DNA from: Bordetella pseudohinzii | GTDB lineage: Bacteria; Pseudomonadota; Gammaproteobacteria; Burkholderiales; Burkholderiaceae_B | Length of the DNA: 64,000 nucleotides | NCBI RefSeq assembly: GCF_000657795.2 | Contig: NZ_JHEP02000002.1 | Span: forward strand, 1 to 64,000 | Direction: 5' to 3' | Shown: positions 35,719 to 44,228 of the stretch, piece after piece | Numbering within the stretch: position 1 is the first letter of the stretch | Layout of the letters: the number at the start of each line of letters is the position of its first letter | The notes under the pieces: generated by a model | The model's input: only the letters and a program-made list of their open reading frames with translations | What the model was told of the DNA's origin: nothing | Database searches by the model: none | Made by a program: the position numbers and the translations under genes

Positions 35719-36423
35719 TCAGCCGCCAGCGGCCCGGTAGGCTTGCACAATCGACTGCCAGGCCTGTTGCCCGGAGGCGCCGGCGACCTTGACGAGCGAG
35801 CGCTGCAGACGCCGCAGATTGGCCTGCCGCTGGCCGGCCGACACGCCGCCGTCGCGGCCCCGATCGAAGTCGATGAGCCAGGCGCGGCCCTCGGGGTCGA
35901 GCAGGATATTGTAGGCATTGAGGTCGGCATGCCAGACACCGGCGGCGTGCATGGCGGCGATCGCCCGGCCCGCGGCCTGGCAGGCCTCGGGCGCGAGGTC
36001 GGCGGCCAGCGGCCGCACGCCGGGCAGGCGCTCGACCAGGATGGCGGCCTGGTAGGTCAGGCCCGCGCGCCAGTACGCGGCGGCCAGCGGGGCCGGCACG
36101 GGCAGGCCGGCGGCCTTCATGCGGGCCAGCAGCCGGAACTCGCGGAAACAGCGCGTCTGCGCCTCGCCCGTCCAGACATAGGCCTGGCGCGAGAAGCGGG
36201 CGATCAGGCCGCCGCGCCGGTAGCCGCGCAACACCCCTTCCCAGCCCGGCCCCTGGACGAACCAGGCCGCCTGGCGGCCGCCTGCCTGCACGGGTTGGGC
36301 GCCGGCGCCATAGCTGGCCGGGTCGAGCACGGCCGGATCCGGCGGCGAGAGCCGCCGCGCCTCGAACAGCATGGCGCCGCCCCGGAAGGCCAGCCTGGGA
36401 TAGGCCCGCGGATCAATCGGCAC
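35719..36423 (-). CDS. kdkA: 3-deoxy-D-manno-octulosonate (Kdo) kinase
   Basis: A 234-residue LPS inner-core kinase that phosphorylates Kdo at position 4. The protein-kinase-like core is HADLNAYNILLD (D167, N172) and LIDFDRGRD (D186), with GVLRGYRRGG as in Haemophilus KdkA. The reading frame starts with GTG at 36423, overlapping the globin gene by 11 bases; an internal ATG at 36372 preceded by GGGG is an alternative. It is the last gene after the permease and globin genes. Phosphorylated mono-Kdo is known from Bordetella and Haemophilus LPS, which fits. Confidence 0.87.
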   Translation of the reverse strand: MPIDPRAYPRLAFRGGAMLFEARRLSPPDPAVLDPASYGAGAQPVQAGGRQAAWFVQGPGWEGVLRGYRRGGLIARFSRQAYVWTGEAQTRCFREFRLLARMKAAGLPVPAPLAAAYWRAGLTYQAAILVERLPGVRPLAADLAPEACQAAGRAIAAMHAAGVWHADLNAYNILLDPEGRAWLIDFDRGRDGGVSAGQRQANLRRLQRSLVKVAGASGQQAWQSIVQAYRAAGG

Positions 36424-36838
36424 GGTTGCGCATCCAGTCGGCCACGCCGAAAAAAGAATGCAGCAGGCGCTCGACCAGGGCCGGTTCTATGCCCTGGTCC
36501 TGCATGGCGCGGCCCATGCAGGCTACCCACTGGTCGCGCTCGGCCTGGCCGATGGAAAACGGCAGGTGGCGGGCGCGCAGGCGCGGATGCCCGAAACGCT
36601 GGATGTAATGGTCGGGACCGCCGAAATAGCCGCAAAGAAACCAGAACAGCTTGTCGCGGGCCTGCTGCAGGCTGGGGCCATGCGCGTCGCGCAAGGCCTT
36701 GAAATCCGGTTCCAGGTCCATCAGGTCGTAGAAGCGGTCGACCAGGCCGCGCACGCCGGGCTCGCCGCCCAGCAGTTCGAATATGGTCTTGCTCGTATCG
36801 AGCGGCTCGAACACCGCCTCCACACGTGTGGTCGTCAT
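36413..36838 (-). CDS. Group II truncated haemoglobin (trHbO)
   Basis: A 141-residue globin of the 2-over-2 fold. The trHb-II hallmarks are FYDLMDLEPDF, YFGGPDHYIQRFGHPRLR and RHLPFSIGQAERDQW, which contain the proximal histidine and the conserved tryptophan. Such proteins bind O2 or NO or act in redox chemistry; a specific role is not known. The start overlaps the permease stop (ATGATGA; 36838 or 36841). Downstream it overlaps kdkA by 11 bases. Confidence 0.9.
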   Translation of the reverse strand: MTTTRVEAVFEPLDTSKTIFELLGGEPGVRGLVDRFYDLMDLEPDFKALRDAHGPSLQQARDKLFWFLCGYFGGPDHYIQRFGHPRLRARHLPFSIGQAERDQWVACMGRAMQDQGIEPALVERLLHSFFGVADWMRNRAD

Positions 36839-39366
36839 CATGCGTCTCGCAAAGTCACCAAGGGCGGCGTGCGCAGGACGCCGCGCAAAGCCAGCGCGCC
36901 GCCCGCCCAGGCGCCGGCCATGCCGGCTGCCGCCCCCGCCCCCCAAGGCCAGAGGCTCAAGGATATGGCGAAATCAAATACCTGGGTGGACAGCACCCAG
37001 GCCACCGCCGTGGCGCCGGCGGCGGCCAGCAAGCCGGCCAGCGCGCCCACGGCCAATAGTTCCAGGCGCTGGGCGCGCGCCAGCTGCGCCCGGGTCGCGC
37101 CCAGCGCGCGCAGCACCGCGGCTTCGCGTATGCGTTCGTCGCGCGTGGCCGACAGCGCCGTGGCCAGCACCAGGACGCCCGCGCCCAGCGTAAACATAAA
37201 GAGCAATTGCACCGCCTTGACCACCTCGTTCAGCACCGTTTGCAGCTGGCCGAGGATGGCGCCCACGTCGAAGACCGTCAGATTGGGATAGTCGCGCACG
37301 AGATCGCGCAGCAGGATGACTTTCTCGGGCGGCAGGTAAAACGACGTGATCCAGCTTTGCGGCATGTCCGCCAGCGCCGGCGGCGAAAGAATGGCAAAGA
37401 AGTTCACGCGCATCGTATCCCAATCGACGCGGCGCGTGCCGGCGACGGTCACGCGCACGGCCTGCCCCGCGACATCGAAATCCAGCCTGTCGCCGGCCGC
37501 CAGCTTGAGCGATTTCGCCAGGCCGGCCTCCAGCGAGACTTCCAGGCCGGCCGGGTCCAGCCAGCGCCCGCTTTCCGTTCGGTTGCCCTCGGGCGCCGTC
37601 TCGGCATAGGAGAGGTTGAACTCGCGGTCGACCAGGCGTTTGGCTCGCGGCTCGTCATAATCGTCCGGCCCGACCGCCTTGTCGTTGACGGCGATCAAAC
37701 GGCCGCGGACCATGGGCCAGAGACGGATCTGGGTCAGGCCCTCGGCCCGCAGCCGCGCGAGCACGGCTTCGCGCTGATCGGGCTGGATATTGATCAGGAA
37801 GCGGTTCGGCGCATCGGCCGGCACCGTGCGGCGCCAGCCGTCGACCAGGTCGGCGCGCGTCATCGCCAGCAGCAGCAGGGCCATCAGCCCGATGGCCAGG
37901 GCGCAGACCTGGGTAATGGTCGCCATGCGCCGGCGGACCACGCCGGCCAGCGCGAAACGCAGGGTGGGCATGCCGGCCAGGCGCGGCCGCAAGCGCGCCA
38001 GCCCCTGCACGCACAAGGCCGCCACGGCGCCAAAGACGGCGAACGCGGCCAGAAAGCCCCCGGCCACCACCGCGCCCAGGCGCAGGTCGCCGGCGAACCA
38101 CCAGATCAGCAGCGCCAGCCCGCCCGCGCCCACGGCATAGCCCAGGGCGCTGCGAGCCGGCAGGCGCCCGTCTTCGCGCCGCAGCACGCGGGCCGGCGGC
38201 ACATGGCGCAGGCGCGCCAGCGAAGGCAGGGCAAAACCCAGCAGCATCAGCAGGCCGGTCAGCAGGCCTTGCAGGGCCGGCAGCAGGGTCGCCGCCGGCA
38301 ACTGCGTGTCGATAAGACCGGCCAGGGCGCTGACCAGCAGCTGGTGCACGCCATAACCCACCGCGCAACCGGCGCCGGCCGCCAGCAGCCCCAGGGCGGC
38401 GAATTCCACCCACAGCATGCGCGCCACCAGGGCCTGGCTGGCGCCCAGGCAACGCATGACGGCCACGCCGTCGCGATGCCGGGTCATGAAGCGCCCGGCG
38501 GCCAGCGCCACCGCCACCGCCGAGATCAGCACGGCCAGCAGGGCCACCAGGGACAGAAAGCGCTGGGCGCGGTCCAGCGTGCGCCGCATCTCGGGCCGGC
38601 CCGACTCCAGCGTGGCGATGCGCTGGCCGCGCTGCAGGTGCTGGCCCAGCCAGCCCTGGAACCGCGCCACGGCCTGGGCCTCGCCCGCGGCCAGCAGCGC
38701 ATAGCCGATGCGGCTGCCCGTGGTGACCAGGCCGGTCGCGGCCAGGTCGGCGCGGCCCAGCATGACGCGCGGCGCGACATTGACGAACTGCATGCCGCGA
38801 TCCGGCTCGTAGGTGAGCACGCGCGCCACGGTGAAGCGGGCGTCGCCCAGTTGCAGCGCATCGCCCGCCTTCAGGCCCAGCAGGGCCAGCAATTGCGGGT
38901 CGGCCCAGACCGTGCCCGGCGCCGGGATGCCGCGCGCCGGGGCATCCGGCTCAAAGGGCGCCGGCGCCACGCGCAGGGCGCCGCGCAAGGGGTAGCCCGG
39001 ATCCACGGCCTTGACCGACACCAGCTGGGCGCTGTCCCCGGCCATCGCCATGGACGGAAACTGCAGGGTATGCGCCACGGCCAGGCCGTGCCGGGCAGCT
39101 TCGCGCTCCACCTCGGGCGGGATGGGCTCGTCGGCCTCCAGCACCAGGTCGGCGCCCAGCATCTGGGCGGCGTCGCGCTCCAGCGCGCGCGAGACCCGAT
39201 CGGCCAGGAAGCCCACGCTGGTCACGGCGGCCACGGCCACCACCAGGGCCAGGGCCAGCAAACGCAGCTCGCCCGCCCGCCCGTCACGCCGCAACATCGC
39301 CAGCCCCAGTTGGAGCGCGGCGCGCCAGCCGGCCGGCGCCGTTTTTTTATCAGGGAAATCCATCAT
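36838..39366 (-). CDS. FtsX/YbbP-like ABC transporter permease
   Basis: An 842-residue inner-membrane protein with the YbbP layout. One N-terminal membrane segment is followed by a large extracytoplasmic domain, then clusters of membrane segments forming two FtsX (MacB-like) domains; the last one ends the protein. Such proteins work with a YbbA-type ATPase, often with a partner lipase, but no ATPase gene lies next to it. ATG at 39366 or 39363. It heads an apparent transcript permease-globin-kdkA. The substrate is not known; envelope or lipoprotein-related export is an inference. Confidence 0.85.
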   Translation of the reverse strand: MMDFPDKKTAPAGWRAALQLGLAMLRRDGRAGELRLLALALVVAVAAVTSVGFLADRVSRALERDAAQMLGADLVLEADEPIPPEVEREAARHGLAVAHTLQFPSMAMAGDSAQLVSVKAVDPGYPLRGALRVAPAPFEPDAPARGIPAPGTVWADPQLLALLGLKAGDALQLGDARFTVARVLTYEPDRGMQFVNVAPRVMLGRADLAATGLVTTGSRIGYALLAAGEAQAVARFQGWLGQHLQRGQRIATLESGRPEMRRTLDRAQRFLSLVALLAVLISAVAVALAAGRFMTRHRDGVAVMRCLGASQALVARMLWVEFAALGLLAAGAGCAVGYGVHQLLVSALAGLIDTQLPAATLLPALQGLLTGLLMLLGFALPSLARLRHVPPARVLRREDGRLPARSALGYAVGAGGLALLIWWFAGDLRLGAVVAGGFLAAFAVFGAVAALCVQGLARLRPRLAGMPTLRFALAGVVRRRMATITQVCALAIGLMALLLLAMTRADLVDGWRRTVPADAPNRFLINIQPDQREAVLARLRAEGLTQIRLWPMVRGRLIAVNDKAVGPDDYDEPRAKRLVDREFNLSYAETAPEGNRTESGRWLDPAGLEVSLEAGLAKSLKLAAGDRLDFDVAGQAVRVTVAGTRRVDWDTMRVNFFAILSPPALADMPQSWITSFYLPPEKVILLRDLVRDYPNLTVFDVGAILGQLQTVLNEVVKAVQLLFMFTLGAGVLVLATALSATRDERIREAAVLRALGATRAQLARAQRLELLAVGALAGLLAAAGATAVAWVLSTQVFDFAISLSLWPWGAGAAAGMAGAWAGGALALRGVLRTPPLVTLRDA

Positions 39367-39480
39367 GAGTCCAAGGTGGCCAAGCGCCTGTTTGCCCAGA
39401 GAATCCCGCTATCATGCGCGGGGTATGGCCCAAAAGGCCATTCAAGGAAAGAACAAAAAACCATATTCGGAGAAGACCCC

Positions 39481-40455
39481 ATGCGTAAGTCCTGGTTAGC
39501 CGCAGGCCTGTTTTCCGCCTGCGCCTTTGCTGTCGCCCTGCCCGCCACAGCCCAAAACACCCTCAAAATGGCCTACGCCCTGTCGACCAGCTCGCACTAC
39601 GGCGCGGGCGCCGAAGCCCTGGCCAAGTCCATCGAAGCCTCCTCGCAAGGCAAGTACAAGGTCCAGCAGTTCGCCAACAGCGCGCTGGGCGGCGAGCGCG
39701 AGGTCATCGAAGGCCTGCAGATCGGCACCGTGGACCTGGCCATCGTCTCGACCGGCGCCACCCTGAATTTCGTCCCCGAGACCGGCGTCTTCGACATCCC
39801 CTTCCTGTTGCGCGACCTGCCCCACGCCCGCGCGGTCCTCGACAGCAAGATAGGCCAGGATATGCTGGCGAAGTTCCCCAACCGGGGCATCATCGCGCTG
39901 GCCTGGGGCGAACAGGGCTTTCGTCACCTGACCAATAATATCCGCCCGGTCAAGACGCCGGCCGATGCCAAGGGCCTGAAGATCCGCACCACGGAAAACC
40001 CCATCCACATCACGGCTTTCCGCCAGATCGGCATCCTGCCCACGCCCATGGCCTGGCCGGAAGTGGCCACCGCCCTGCAGCAAGGCACCATCGACGGCCA
40101 GGAGAACCCGCTGTCGGTGATCACCTCGGCCAAGCTGTCGCAGATGCAGAAATACCTGTCGCTGACCGGCCACGTCTATGGGCCGGCCCTGGTGCTGATG
40201 TCGGCCAATGTCTATAACGGCCTGTCGGCCGCCGACAAGGCCAATTTCGACAAGGCCGGCAAGGAAGCCGCCGCCGCCATGCGCGCCTACGTGGACAATA
40301 TCGAGAAGACCGGCGTCGAGCAGCTCAAGAAAGAAGGCATGCAGGTCAACGAAGTCGACCGCGCCGCCTTTGCCGCCGCCGTCGAGCCGGCCTATCCGGA
40401 GTACTACAAGAAGTTCGACAAGAAGCTGATCGACGCGATCCGCGACACCAAGTAA
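39481..40455 (+). CDS. TRAP transporter solute-binding protein, DctP family
   Basis: A 324-residue periplasmic receptor with a signal peptide of about 24 residues (cleavage near ATA/QN). The mature domain has the DctP motifs GSALGGEREVIEGL-like ALGGEREVIEG, LKIRTTENPIHITAF with the ligand-binding arginine, and DGQENPLSVI. TRAP receptors bind carboxylates (C4-dicarboxylates, sialic acid, ectoine or others); the ligand is not defined. ATG is preceded by GGAGA. A 10-bp hairpin separates it from dctQ, possibly raising receptor levels. Confidence 0.93.
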   Translation: MRKSWLAAGLFSACAFAVALPATAQNTLKMAYALSTSSHYGAGAEALAKSIEASSQGKYKVQQFANSALGGEREVIEGLQIGTVDLAIVSTGATLNFVPETGVFDIPFLLRDLPHARAVLDSKIGQDMLAKFPNRGIIALAWGEQGFRHLTNNIRPVKTPADAKGLKIRTTENPIHITAFRQIGILPTPMAWPEVATALQQGTIDGQENPLSVITSAKLSQMQKYLSLTGHVYGPALVLMSANVYNGLSAADKANFDKAGKEAAAAMRAYVDNIEKTGVEQLKKEGMQVNEVDRAAFAAAVEPAYPEYYKKFDKKLIDAIRDTK

Positions 40456-40467
40456 GCCAGCCTCCCC

Positions 40468-40493
40468 ACCAGCCGCCCTCCCAGGCGGCTGGT
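40468..40493 (+). terminator. Intercistronic hairpin after the TRAP receptor gene
   Basis: A perfect 10-bp stem ACCAGCCGCC/GGCGGCTGGT with a 6-base loop lies between the dctP-like stop and dctQ-like start. The following CTGCTTTTG is a weak T-run. It probably causes partial termination or 3' protection so the receptor exceeds the permeases. Confidence 0.6.
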
Positions 40494-40516
40494 CTGCTTT
40501 TGCCCGGAACTCCATC

Positions 40517-41017
40517 ATGCCTATGCTTTGCGCTGTCGAGCGCGGCCTGTTCAAACTGGTCTCCGTCCTGGCCCAGCTCCTGCTGGTGGCCTCGGCGGTC
40601 TGCGCCTTTTATCAAGTCATTGCCCGTTTCATTCTGCACTCGCCCTCCGACTGGAGCGAGGTCGCCACGCGCGCCCTGCTCATCTGGACGGTGCTGCTGG
40701 GCGTGGCCCTGGCTTTCCGCCACGGCGCCATGATCAGCGTCGAGCTGCTGCGCAATGCTCTCAAGGGCGGCGGGCGGCGCCTGCTGGAACACCTGGTCGC
40801 CCTGATATGCACGGCCTTCATGGTCGCCCTGGCCTGGATAGGCGGGCAGATGACCTGGCGCGTGCGTTTCCAGACGGTGCCCAGCCTGGATATCTCGATT
40901 TCCTGGATCTATCTCGCCATACCGGTGGGCGCCACGCTGGCGGCCCTGGCCATCATCGCGCGCTGGGCGCGCAACGAGGAAGACGACGTGCCCGTGCGCA
41001 ACGACGCGCAGGGCTGA
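40517..41017 (+). CDS. TRAP transporter small permease subunit (DctQ)
   Basis: A 166-residue inner-membrane protein with four predicted membrane segments. The core R-x-x-L and WSEVATRALLIWTVLLG region is typical of DctQ; it assists the large DctM subunit in Na+-driven carboxylate uptake. It begins 61 bases after the receptor gene and precedes dctM by 38 bases. MPM gives a second ATG two codons in. Confidence 0.9.
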   Translation: MPMLCAVERGLFKLVSVLAQLLLVASAVCAFYQVIARFILHSPSDWSEVATRALLIWTVLLGVALAFRHGAMISVELLRNALKGGGRRLLEHLVALICTAFMVALAWIGGQMTWRVRFQTVPSLDISISWIYLAIPVGATLAALAIIARWARNEEDDVPVRNDAQG

Positions 41018-41055
41018 TCGTTTCACTTTTTATTGCATCGTTCAGGCGGTAAACC

Positions 41056-42333
41056 ATGTCGCAGTTGATGATAGTTTCGATGCTGATTTTCTTCGGCCTG
41101 TCGATCCCGGTGGCGGTGGCCATCGGCTTGGCGGCGCTGACCGGCATCTCCGTAGGCGGCCTGCCCTGGCTGGTCTTCGCACAGCAGATTTTCGCGGCCC
41201 TCGATAAATACCCGCTGGTCGCCATCCCCTTCTTCATCCTGGCCGGCAACCTGATGGAGGCCGGCGGCATCTCGGAGCGGATGGTCGAGTTCGCCAAGAG
41301 CATCGTCGGCGGCATCCAGGGCGGCCTGGCCTGCACCTGCGTGCTGACCTGCATGATCTTCGCCGCGGTGGCCGGCTCCAGCGTGGCGACGACCTTCGCG
41401 GTCGGCGCCATCCTGATCCCGGCCATGGTGCGGCACGGCTACCCCAAGCCTTTCGCGGCCTCGCTGCAGGCCAGCGCCGCCGAGCTGGGGGTGATCATTC
41501 CGCCATCCATCCCGATGATTCTGTTCGCCGTCTCGACCGACACCTCGACCGGCGAACTCTTCATCGCCGGCGTGATGCCCGGCATCCTGATCGGCCTGGC
41601 CCTGATGTTCTATGTCTGGCTTTATGCCAAGCGCAATGGCCTGGGCACGCGCGACGGCGAAGGCCGCCTCCCGCTGTGGCCGGCCTTCAAGCGCGCCTGG
41701 CTGGCGCTGCTGATGCCGGTCATCATCCTGGGCGGCATCTATGGCGGCGTCTTCACGCCCACCGAAGCCTCGGTGGTCGCCGTGTTCTATGCCATCGTGG
41801 TGGGCAAGTTCATCTACCGCCGCCTGAAGGTCTCCGACATCTCCCTCACCCTGCACAAATCGGTGATATCGACGGCGGTGATCATGTTCCTGATCGCCAA
41901 CGCGGGCGTGTTCAGCTTCCTGCTCAACCGCGCGGGCATCCCCGACATCCTGGGCGGCTGGCTGTCGCAGCTCTTTGACAGCAAGTTCGGCTTCCTGATG
42001 GGCGTGAACGTGGCGCTGTTCATCATCGGCATGTTCGTCGAGACATCGGCTTCCATCGTCGTGCTGGCCCCGCTGCTGCTGCCGGTCGCCGTGAAGTTCG
42101 GCGTGGAGCCGGTGCACTTCGGCGTCATCATGGTCGTCAACCTGGCCCTGGGCATGGTGACCCCGCCCTTCGGCGTCAACCTCTTTGCCGCCTGCGCCGT
42201 GGCCAAGCTGTCGGTCGAACAACTGATCAAGCCGCTGGTGCCTTTTGTCGTCGTGGTGCTGATCTGCCTGATGATCATCACCTACTGGCCTGGCCTGTCG
42301 CTGGGACTGCGGGATATCGTTTACGCCAAGTAA
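41056..42333 (+). CDS. TRAP transporter large permease subunit (DctM)
   Basis: A 425-residue membrane protein with about 12 hydrophobic segments, the size of DctM. Motifs GIPVAVAIGLAALTG-like IPVAVAIGLAALTG and the LEAGGISERMV, GSSVATTFAVG and MVTPPFGVNLF regions are characteristic of the translocation subunit. It uses the Na+ gradient to import what the receptor gene product binds. Start preceded by AGGCGG. It ends 66 bases before the convergent GntR gene, with a long hairpin between. Confidence 0.93.
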   Translation: MSQLMIVSMLIFFGLSIPVAVAIGLAALTGISVGGLPWLVFAQQIFAALDKYPLVAIPFFILAGNLMEAGGISERMVEFAKSIVGGIQGGLACTCVLTCMIFAAVAGSSVATTFAVGAILIPAMVRHGYPKPFAASLQASAAELGVIIPPSIPMILFAVSTDTSTGELFIAGVMPGILIGLALMFYVWLYAKRNGLGTRDGEGRLPLWPAFKRAWLALLMPVIILGGIYGGVFTPTEASVVAVFYAIVVGKFIYRRLKVSDISLTLHKSVISTAVIMFLIANAGVFSFLLNRAGIPDILGGWLSQLFDSKFGFLMGVNVALFIIGMFVETSASIVVLAPLLLPVAVKFGVEPVHFGVIMVVNLALGMVTPPFGVNLFAACAVAKLSVEQLIKPLVPFVVVVLICLMIITYWPGLSLGLRDIVYAK

Positions 42334-42346
42334 TCCTCCCGCGCAT

Positions 42347-42385
42347 CGGACACCCGAGGCGGCGCGACACCGCCTCCGGTGTCCG
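42347..42385. terminator. Large hairpin between convergent dctM-like and gntR-family genes
   Basis: CGGACACC-C-GAGGCGG pairs with CCGCCTC-C-GGTGTCCG: 15 of 16 positions with one mismatch, loop CGCGACA. It likely stops transcription from both sides, although T-runs are lacking. Confidence 0.65.
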
Positions 42386-42399
42386 CACCGGCCCATCCT

Positions 42400-43095
42400 T
42401 TAGGTCAGCGAATCCAACAACACCGGCACGGTGTTAAGGACATGCTGGCGCATGGCGGCCTCGCATTGCGCGGGCTCGCCGGTCTTGAGCGCCTCGATCA
42501 GCTCCTGGTGGGAGGCCCGGGCGCGCCGGCCGCGGCCGGGCTGGGCCGACCACAAACGCATATAGGGCTCCACCACCGAATGCAGTTCGGCGATCTGGCC
42601 CAGCAGGCGGGGCTGATTGCAAAAGCCGCAGAGGTATTCGTGGAATTCGCGGTGGGCCGTGGTCCAGTCCAGGTAGTCCTGCTCCATCAGGTCCAGCATG
42701 CCCGCCAGGCGGCGGATATGCTCGGGCGCCATCTGGGACACCGCGTTGCGCATGGCCAGCCCCTCCAGGACCGAACGCATTTCGAACACTTCCAGCATTT
42801 CCTGGCGGTTCAGGCCGCGCACGACGGCGCCGCGATTGGCGCGGATCTCGACCAGCCCCTCGGAGGCCAGGCGGCGCAACGCGCCGCGCACCGGCATGCG
42901 GCTGGTGCCGATCTGGCCGGCGATGGTTTCGGGCACCAGCCGCGAGCCGGGCGCGAAGCGGCCCAGCCGGATCTGCTGCTGGATGAACTGGTAGGCCTCT
43001 TCTTCGGCCGTCAGGGCGGTCTTGTGCAAGGCGTCTTGTGCGTGAGAGGAAAGGCGCAATGATATAGCGGGCGCGCCAGGATGCACCCGAGGCAA
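42400..43095 (-). CDS. GntR family transcriptional regulator, FCD (FadR) subfamily
   Basis: A 231-residue DNA-binding regulator. The winged helix covers about residues 25-95, with LVPETIAGQIGTSRMPVRGALRRL as helix-turn-helix region. The C-terminal FCD domain holds the metal or ligand-binding D/H residues around YLDWTTAHREFHEYLC. The frame begins with TTG 43095; GTG 43086 or TTG 43059 are alternatives and no ideal Shine-Dalgarno is seen. It is divergent from the Bug gene; a perfect palindrome (43108-43119) immediately upstream suggests autoregulation and control of that gene. Confidence 0.88.
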   Translation of the reverse strand: MPRVHPGAPAISLRLSSHAQDALHKTALTAEEEAYQFIQQQIRLGRFAPGSRLVPETIAGQIGTSRMPVRGALRRLASEGLVEIRANRGAVVRGLNRQEMLEVFEMRSVLEGLAMRNAVSQMAPEHIRRLAGMLDLMEQDYLDWTTAHREFHEYLCGFCNQPRLLGQIAELHSVVEPYMRLWSAQPGRGRRARASHQELIEALKTGEPAQCEAAMRQHVLNTVPVLLDSLT

Positions 43096-43107
43096 AGACT
43101 AACATAA

Positions 43108-43119
43108 ATTGGATCCAAT
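43108..43119. promoter_or_regulatory. Palindromic operator for the GntR-family regulator
   Basis: ATTGGATCCAAT is a perfect 12-base palindrome, similar to FCD-subfamily sites (T-N-G-x-x-C-N-A type). It lies 12 bases before the regulator gene and 116 before the Bug gene. A second half, GATCCATAGATAC, follows. Confidence 0.55.
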
Positions 43120-43235
43120 GATCCATAGATACAATACCTAGTGTCCCAGCCGGCGCCGAGCCGGTCTAATGCATCCCGGCCGCCACGCCAGCGGCCGCTG
43201 TCCGCATCAAACGTATCGAATACAAGGGGATCCCA

Positions 43236-44210
43236 ATGAAACCGCGTTTCTTGAGCGCCATGCTGGCCGCTTGCACCCTGGCCTTCGCCAGCCAGGCTTC
43301 GGCACAGGACAAGGATTGGCCGCAACATCCGGTCAAGATCGTCGTGCCCTTCCAGGCGGGCTCGGCCACCGATCTGATCTCGCGCCAGCTGGGTGCGGCG
43401 CTGGCGGTCGAACTGGGCCAACCCTTCGTGATCGAAGCGCGTCCGGGCGCGGCGGCCGCCATCGGCAGCGCCGCCGTGGCGCGGGCCGAACCGGATGGCT
43501 ACACCCTGCTGATGGGCGGCCCGGCCGCCCTGGTGACGAACCGCTTCCTGCAAAAGCGCCTGGCCTATGATCCCGACAAGTTCGCGCTGGTGTCCATGGT
43601 GGCCGTCACCCCGAACATCCTGCTGACCAACCCCTCGCAGCCCTTCAAGACCCTGCCCGAAATGGTGGCCTACGCCCGGGCCAATCCCGGCAAGCTGACC
43701 TACGCCTCCTTCGGCACGGGCACGACCTCCCACATGGCCGGCGAAATGCTCAAGTCGGTGGCGGGCATCGACATCCTGCACATCCCGTACAAGGGCGCGG
43801 GCGAAGCCATCCCGGCGCTGTTGAGCGGCCAGGTCTCGATGTACTTCGACACCATCATGACCGGCCTGCCCCAGGTCAAGAGCGGCAACCTGGTCGCGCT
43901 GGGCCTGTCCAACGCCCGGCGCTCGGCGCTGGCGCCCGAGATCCCCACCATTGCCGAACAGGGTTTCTCCGGCTACGACATCGCGCCCTGGTACGGTCTG
44001 GCCGCGCCCGAAGGCACGCCGCCCGCCGTGCTGGACAAACTCAATCGCGCCGTCAACAAAGTCCTGGCCGACCCCGGCCTGCGCGACAAGCTGGCCGAGG
44101 CCGGCGCCGAACCCCAGGGCGGCACGCGCGAATCCTTCGCCGATTTTGTGAAGGCCGAGATTCCGCGCACGCAGAAACTCATCGAACAAGCCGGCGTCAC
44201 CGCCCAATAA
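43236..44210 (+). CDS. Tripartite tricarboxylate transporter receptor (Bug family)
   Basis: A 324-residue periplasmic binding protein with a signal peptide of about 24 residues (cleavage near ASA/QD). The Bug/TctC landmarks are HPVKIVVPFQAGSATDLISRQ, EARPGAAAAIGSAAVA and GSGTTSHMAGE-like GTGTTSHMAGE with the substrate-binding loop. Bug genes are very abundant in Bordetella and most lack nearby TctA/TctB permease genes, as here. It is probably co-transcribed with the downstream gamma-glutamyltransferase-like gene and controlled by the divergent GntR protein. Ligand unknown. Confidence 0.93.
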   Translation: MKPRFLSAMLAACTLAFASQASAQDKDWPQHPVKIVVPFQAGSATDLISRQLGAALAVELGQPFVIEARPGAAAAIGSAAVARAEPDGYTLLMGGPAALVTNRFLQKRLAYDPDKFALVSMVAVTPNILLTNPSQPFKTLPEMVAYARANPGKLTYASFGTGTTSHMAGEMLKSVAGIDILHIPYKGAGEAIPALLSGQVSMYFDTIMTGLPQVKSGNLVALGLSNARRSALAPEIPTIAEQGFSGYDIAPWYGLAAPEGTPPAVLDKLNRAVNKVLADPGLRDKLAEAGAEPQGGTRESFADFVKAEIPRTQKLIEQAGVTAQ

Positions 44211-44228
44211 CTTTTCAGCCCCTGCATC

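Noticed and set aside
37207-39480. Plus-strand frame before the TRAP receptor gene
   Set aside because: It is antisense to the FtsX-like permease; the signal peptide and GGAGA site identify the true receptor start at 39481.
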